In this document: positions 4,878-7,120 of the stretch, piece by piece
How positions within the stretch are numbered: position 1 is the first letter of the stretch
Layout: the number at the start of each line of letters is the position of its first letter
DNA from: an uncultured Saprospiraceae bacterium
GTDB taxonomy: Bacteria > Bacteroidota > Bacteroidia > Chitinophagales > Saprospiraceae
Direction: 5' to 3'
Assembly (NCBI GenBank): GCA_938033975.1
Contig: CALHKJ010000065.1
Span: forward strand, 1 to 7,120
DNA: 7,120 bases
Program-made: the position numbers and the translations under genes
Notes under the pieces: model-generated
What the model was told of the DNA's origin: nothing
Seen by the model: the letters and a program-made list of their open reading frames with translations, nothing else
The model's database searches: none

Positions 4878-6449
4878 TTAGGATGAACAAGACAACATTG
4901 AACAGCCAACCTTGGTTCTTGCCCATTCAGGTCTCTTTACAAACCACTTCTCCATATCTACTTGCTCTGCATAAGGAGCTTTTAATAAGTTATGTAATTC
5001 CTCAATAATAGAATAGTCTCCTTGGTCTGCAGCATCAATAGCCAATTGTGACATGTAATTTCTCAGTACATACTTAGGATTAACCTTGTTCATTGCTTCC
5101 TTTCTAAGTTCATCAGTTCTATCCTCAAGTTTAAGCCTCTCTAAATACCCTTCAAACCAACTCGTCCATTCCCCCTCATTTTCATTTTTATTTAAATTTT
5201 CATTTACATTATAAAAGGCTTCCTTAACCAAACTCAATGCATTCTTTGCATCATCAGTTTTCTTAATATTGGCTAGTCTTCTAAAGAAAATAATATAATC
5301 AGTTTCTGCCAGGCTTAGATTTTCCAACAAACTTTCAATGAGTTGAATACCTTGTTTCTCTTTCTTTTCGAGTCCCAATTTGTCATGCATCATTTGCACA
5401 AACTGATTTGAAAATTCTTCCTTGTATTCGTTTAGAATTTCTTCGAATGGAGCAATCTTTTCAACAAGTGGGTAAAGTGCATTGGCAAGCTGGTAAAGAT
5501 TCCATAGCACAACAGATGGCTGTTGCCCAAAGCGATATCTTTTGTTGGTTCGGTCTGTAGTATTCGGGGTCCAATCTGGATCGTAAGGCTCTAACCATCC
5601 ATAGGGTCCATAATCTATAGTCAATCCTAAAATAGATAGATTATCAGTGTTCATCACACCATGCACAAAACCAACACGCTGCCAATGGATGACCATCTTA
5701 AGGCTTCGTTGTGCCACTGATTTAAAAAATTGAATATAAGATGATTTGCCTTCAGGCCTTATTTCTGGAAAGTGGTTTTTGATACTATAATCAGCTAACA
5801 ACTTTAAGTTTGCATGATCTTTTCTTGCTGACAAGATTTCAAAATTTCCAAAGCGAATGAAGCTAGGTGCGACTCGACAAACAATGGCTCCTTTTTCATA
5901 GGCAGCATTGCCATCATACATCATGTCTCTCAATACCTGATCTCCAGAAAGCATTAAGGAAAGAGATCTTGTAGTTGGGACTCCGAGATGAAACATTGCC
6001 TCGCTACAAAGATGTTCTCTTATCGAAGATCTTAAGACTGCAAAACCATCTGCAGATCTTGAGTAGGGTGTAGGTCCTGCTCCTTTCAATTGTAATGCCC
6101 AAGTTTTATTGTTGTGTTCTACTTCTGCGAGGTTAATGGCGCGACCATCTCCAAGCTGTCCAGCCCAGTGGCCAAATTGATGTCCGCCGTAACACATGGC
6201 ATAGGGATCAGAATTTTCCATTACTCTAGATCCACTAAAAATTTCTAAAAAATCTTTTGTGTTTGCATCCTCTTTGCTTAGGCCAATTTCCTGGAGCATT
6301 TCTTCTGATACATGCAATAAGCTGGGATTAGAAGGAACCAATGGATGTACAAATGAAAAACAAGCTTCTTTTACTTGTCGTCTTGTATTATTCCTATCCT
6401 TATCCGCAGGCAATTGCTTATTGAATCTGTCTTTTATATTAAGTTTCAT
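4878..6449 (-). CDS. selO: Protein adenylyltransferase SelO (YdiU/UPF0061 family)
   Basis: This 523-residue protein is a full-length SelO, a pseudokinase-fold enzyme that moves AMP from ATP to Ser, Thr or Tyr of target proteins and is linked to oxidative-stress responses. Family motifs appear in order: MCYGGHQFGHWAGQLGDGRA (85-104, with Gly102 and Arg103 near ATP), Lys122 in LKGAGPTPYSR, Asp134-Gly135, Arg192 and Arg199 in CRVAPSFIRFG, the catalytic loop HGVMNTDN (263-270; Asp269 proton acceptor, Asn270 metal ligand) and DYGPYG (279-284; Asp279 metal ligand). NPKYVLRNY (457-465) is the usual late motif. The protein ends GCSMLSCSS, so Cys521 stands where animal SelO has selenocysteine. The ATG at 6449 gives a typical start. 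A lipoprotein gene follows closely. No family-critical residue is missing. Confidence 0.96.
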   Translation of the reverse strand: MKLNIKDRFNKQLPADKDRNNTRRQVKEACFSFVHPLVPSNPSLLHVSEEMLQEIGLSKEDANTKDFLEIFSGSRVMENSDPYAMCYGGHQFGHWAGQLGDGRAINLAEVEHNNKTWALQLKGAGPTPYSRSADGFAVLRSSIREHLCSEAMFHLGVPTTRSLSLMLSGDQVLRDMMYDGNAAYEKGAIVCRVAPSFIRFGNFEILSARKDHANLKLLADYSIKNHFPEIRPEGKSSYIQFFKSVAQRSLKMVIHWQRVGFVHGVMNTDNLSILGLTIDYGPYGWLEPYDPDWTPNTTDRTNKRYRFGQQPSVVLWNLYQLANALYPLVEKIAPFEEILNEYKEEFSNQFVQMMHDKLGLEKKEKQGIQLIESLLENLSLAETDYIIFFRRLANIKKTDDAKNALSLVKEAFYNVNENLNKNENEGEWTSWFEGYLERLKLEDRTDELRKEAMNKVNPKYVLRNYMSQLAIDAADQGDYSIIEELHNLLKAPYAEQVDMEKWFVKRPEWARTKVGCSMLSCSS

Positions 6450-6468
6450 CTTTTACGAAAGTAGCAAT

Positions 6469-6503
6469 AAAAAAAGGATGGACTATTTAATAATCCATCC
6501 TTT
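6469..6503 (-). terminator. Strong intrinsic terminator between the 116-residue gene and selO
   Basis: A 10-bp perfect stem, AAAGGATGGA paired with TCCATCCTTT, encloses an 11-base AT loop (6473-6503). On the minus strand the stem is followed by a run of Ts reaching 6469. It starts 22 bp after the stop of the gene at 6526-6876 and should end that transcript. It stops only about 20 bp before the selO start, so a selO promoter would have to overlap the hairpin or lie in the upstream gene, unless some read-through feeds selO. Confidence 0.82.
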
Positions 6504-6525
6504 CTGTAATTCACCTTGCAATGAA

Positions 6526-6876
6526 TTACTTCAAGCCTAATTCTTTTTTCTTTTCTTTCAATAGTTTATTCATCTCCAAGACATCACCATCTTTTATCGA
6601 ATCATCTATTGTAAGCAATACATACTTTCTTCCCTTATTCTTAAACAATATTTCTTGCCCCATTTTCAGAGTTACTCCACTATTCGAAAATGGCGAAAGA
6701 TTTGGATTCATAACAGTAGGAATGATCAAAGGAATAGATTTTGCCGAATTGTTTCTCAATGTGATTGTCACAGCCTCAACTCTTGTTTTTACAAACTGAG
6801 AAGACTCCTCATTTTTCTTTGCCTTAATCAATTCGTTTACAATCAAAACATCACCATTCTTAATTGTTTCATCCAC
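6526..6876 (-). CDS. Small uncharacterised protein with internal 22-residue repeat, possibly 5'-truncated
   Basis: The frame gives 116 residues from a GTG at 6876. Residues 2-23 (DETIKNGDVLIVNELIKAKK and on) and 91-112 (DDSIKDGDVLEMNKLLKEKK and on) are copies, identical at 13 of 22 positions. Between them is a strand-rich segment: VTITLRNNSAKSIPLIIP, NPNLSPFSNSGVTLKMGQEI and KGRKYVLLTI. The second repeat closes a full domain, whereas the first stands at the very N-terminus without its own domain. This suggests that an earlier two-domain protein lost its start. The frame is open only to a TAG at 6909-6907 upstream and offers no ATG or signal peptide, which such a strand-rich Bacteroidota protein would often have. 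The chosen GTG is therefore provisional. A strong terminator follows. The family resembles poorly described Bacteroidota exported proteins; no function can be given. Confidence 0.6.
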   Translation of the reverse strand: MDETIKNGDVLIVNELIKAKKNEESSQFVKTRVEAVTITLRNNSAKSIPLIIPTVMNPNLSPFSNSGVTLKMGQEILFKNKGRKYVLLTIDDSIKDGDVLEMNKLLKEKKKELGLK

Positions 6877-6963
6877 AATGTTTTTGTTGTTTGTAATATT
6901 GACATTCTATATTTAAAATGCAATTTATGTAAATAAATAGCTCAATTCAGTCGTAGATAAAAT

Positions 6964-7016
6964 ACACAAAGGCACACGCAGAAACAAACGTGTTGTGCGT
7001 AACGCAAGTTTTGTGT
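6964..7016. repeat. Imperfect inverted repeat ACACAAA ... TTTGTGT
   Basis: ACACAAA (6964-6970) is matched by TTTGTGT (7010-7016). Inside it, GCACACG (6972-6978) roughly opposes CGTGTTGTGC (6989-6998). The whole could fold into a bulged hairpin of about 50 bases. No T tract follows directly, so a simple terminator is unlikely. The imperfect, nested arms are reminiscent of recombination-site or mobile intergenic repeat structure, but no defining core could be shown. Confidence 0.4.
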
Positions 7017-7023
7017 TTTGTAA

Positions 7024-7120
7024 AGTATTTATTACTCGATACTTTTAGGTTGGTACGAAAACGGTTGGTACGAACGGCACTTGGACGAAGAAAAGTTGAA
7101 CTGCACCAAAGAACAAATGA
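7024..7120 (+). CDS. Possible partial coding frame at the right edge
   Basis: After a TAA at 7021-7023 the frame stays open to the window end and reads ILLGWYENGWYERHLDE then EKLNCTKEQM, which looks protein-like (paired GWYE units, rich in Tyr, Trp and Glu). There is no ATG or GTG before codon 7117; only TTG at 7081 could start. It may be a fragment whose 5' end was lost, or chance in a G+C-richer patch. No family is recognised. Confidence 0.25.
7048..7074 (+). repeat. 12-bp direct repeat GGTTGGTACGAA, period 15 bp
   Basis: The word occurs at 7048-7059 and 7063-7074, separated by AAC. The period is a multiple of three, and in the open frame both copies encode Gly-Trp-Tyr-Glu. This fits a small in-frame tandem duplication inside a coding region, although the frame lacks a visible start. 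Confidence 0.7.

Larger units (their letters stand above)
6877..7120. other. Terminal region without a confirmed gene
   Basis: Bases 6877-6960 are very AT-rich and contain stops in the frame of the upstream-missing 116-residue gene. From about 6965 the DNA changes character, with many more CG dinucleotides and G+C-rich words. It holds an inverted repeat and a 12-bp direct repeat, listed separately, and a possible coding fragment from 7024. No tRNA, transposase or recognisable attachment site was found. Confidence 0.5.

Noticed and set aside
4855..4926. Longer start for the lipoprotein at 4926
   Set aside because: It would add 24 residues overlapping the end of selO and place the lipobox cysteine at residue 38, behind a first hydrophobic stretch; the start at 4854 gives a standard lipoprotein signal and a clean 23-bp gap.
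6259..6936. Plus-strand open frames of 92-93 codons over the selO start and the 116-residue gene
   Set aside because: They are antisense to genes with clear motifs or an internal protein repeat, and they span the intrinsic terminator.
6972..7005. Possible integron attC-like site (GTTGTGC and CACAC words)
   Set aside because: The GTTRRRY core is not matched exactly, no paired RYYYAAC box at proper spacing was found, and no integrase or cassette gene is visible in the window.
6950..7120. Minus-strand frame open from the right edge to TGA at 6949-6947 (57 codons)
   Set aside because: The translation is rich in Thr, Asn, Arg and Cys without recognisable motif, and it runs through the imperfect inverted repeat; coding cannot be supported.

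Overview
The window looks like chromosomal DNA of a Bacteroidota bacterium, probably of the Cytophagia/Flavobacteriia type. It is strongly AT-rich, most starts have A-rich leaders without a Shine-Dalgarno sequence, and the proteins resemble those common in that phylum: a secreted SH3b protein with a DxDGDG motif, a short lipoprotein and a small-membrane-protein family. The lineage is inferred from sequence character, not from a marker gene.

Layout. Minus strand, 1-1062: the 5' part of an integral membrane protein (GTG start at 483, continuing beyond base 1), preceded by a RimJ/RimL-like GNAT acetyltransferase. Plus strand, 1219-2679: a complete M20-family Xaa-His dipeptidase (pepD) with all expected metal ligands, followed by a compact hairpin and an intergenic patch of short direct repeats. 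Plus strand, 2861-4232: a secreted SH3b protein, then a second copy of its leader and signal-peptide region that now opens only a 54-residue ORF, with possible decayed coding traces after each. Minus strand, 6449-4249: the protein adenylyltransferase SelO, then 23 bp later an uncharacterised cysteine-containing lipoprotein, probably one transcription unit. Minus strand, 6876-6526: a small protein with an internal repeat, ended by a strong intrinsic terminator. The last ~180 bases differ in composition, contain inverted and direct repeats, and may hold a gene fragment running off the end.

The genes do not form one obvious system. pepD (peptide turnover), the GNAT enzyme and SelO (redox-linked protein AMPylation) are housekeeping or accessory single genes. 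The most unusual parts are the duplicated SH3b-protein leader with frame disruptions (2834-4232), the SelO-lipoprotein pair with its repeated Ala-Cys-x-Gly-Tyr motif, and the possible truncation boundary near 6900-6960. I found no rRNA, tRNA, CRISPR array, insertion sequence or complete novel multi-gene system.
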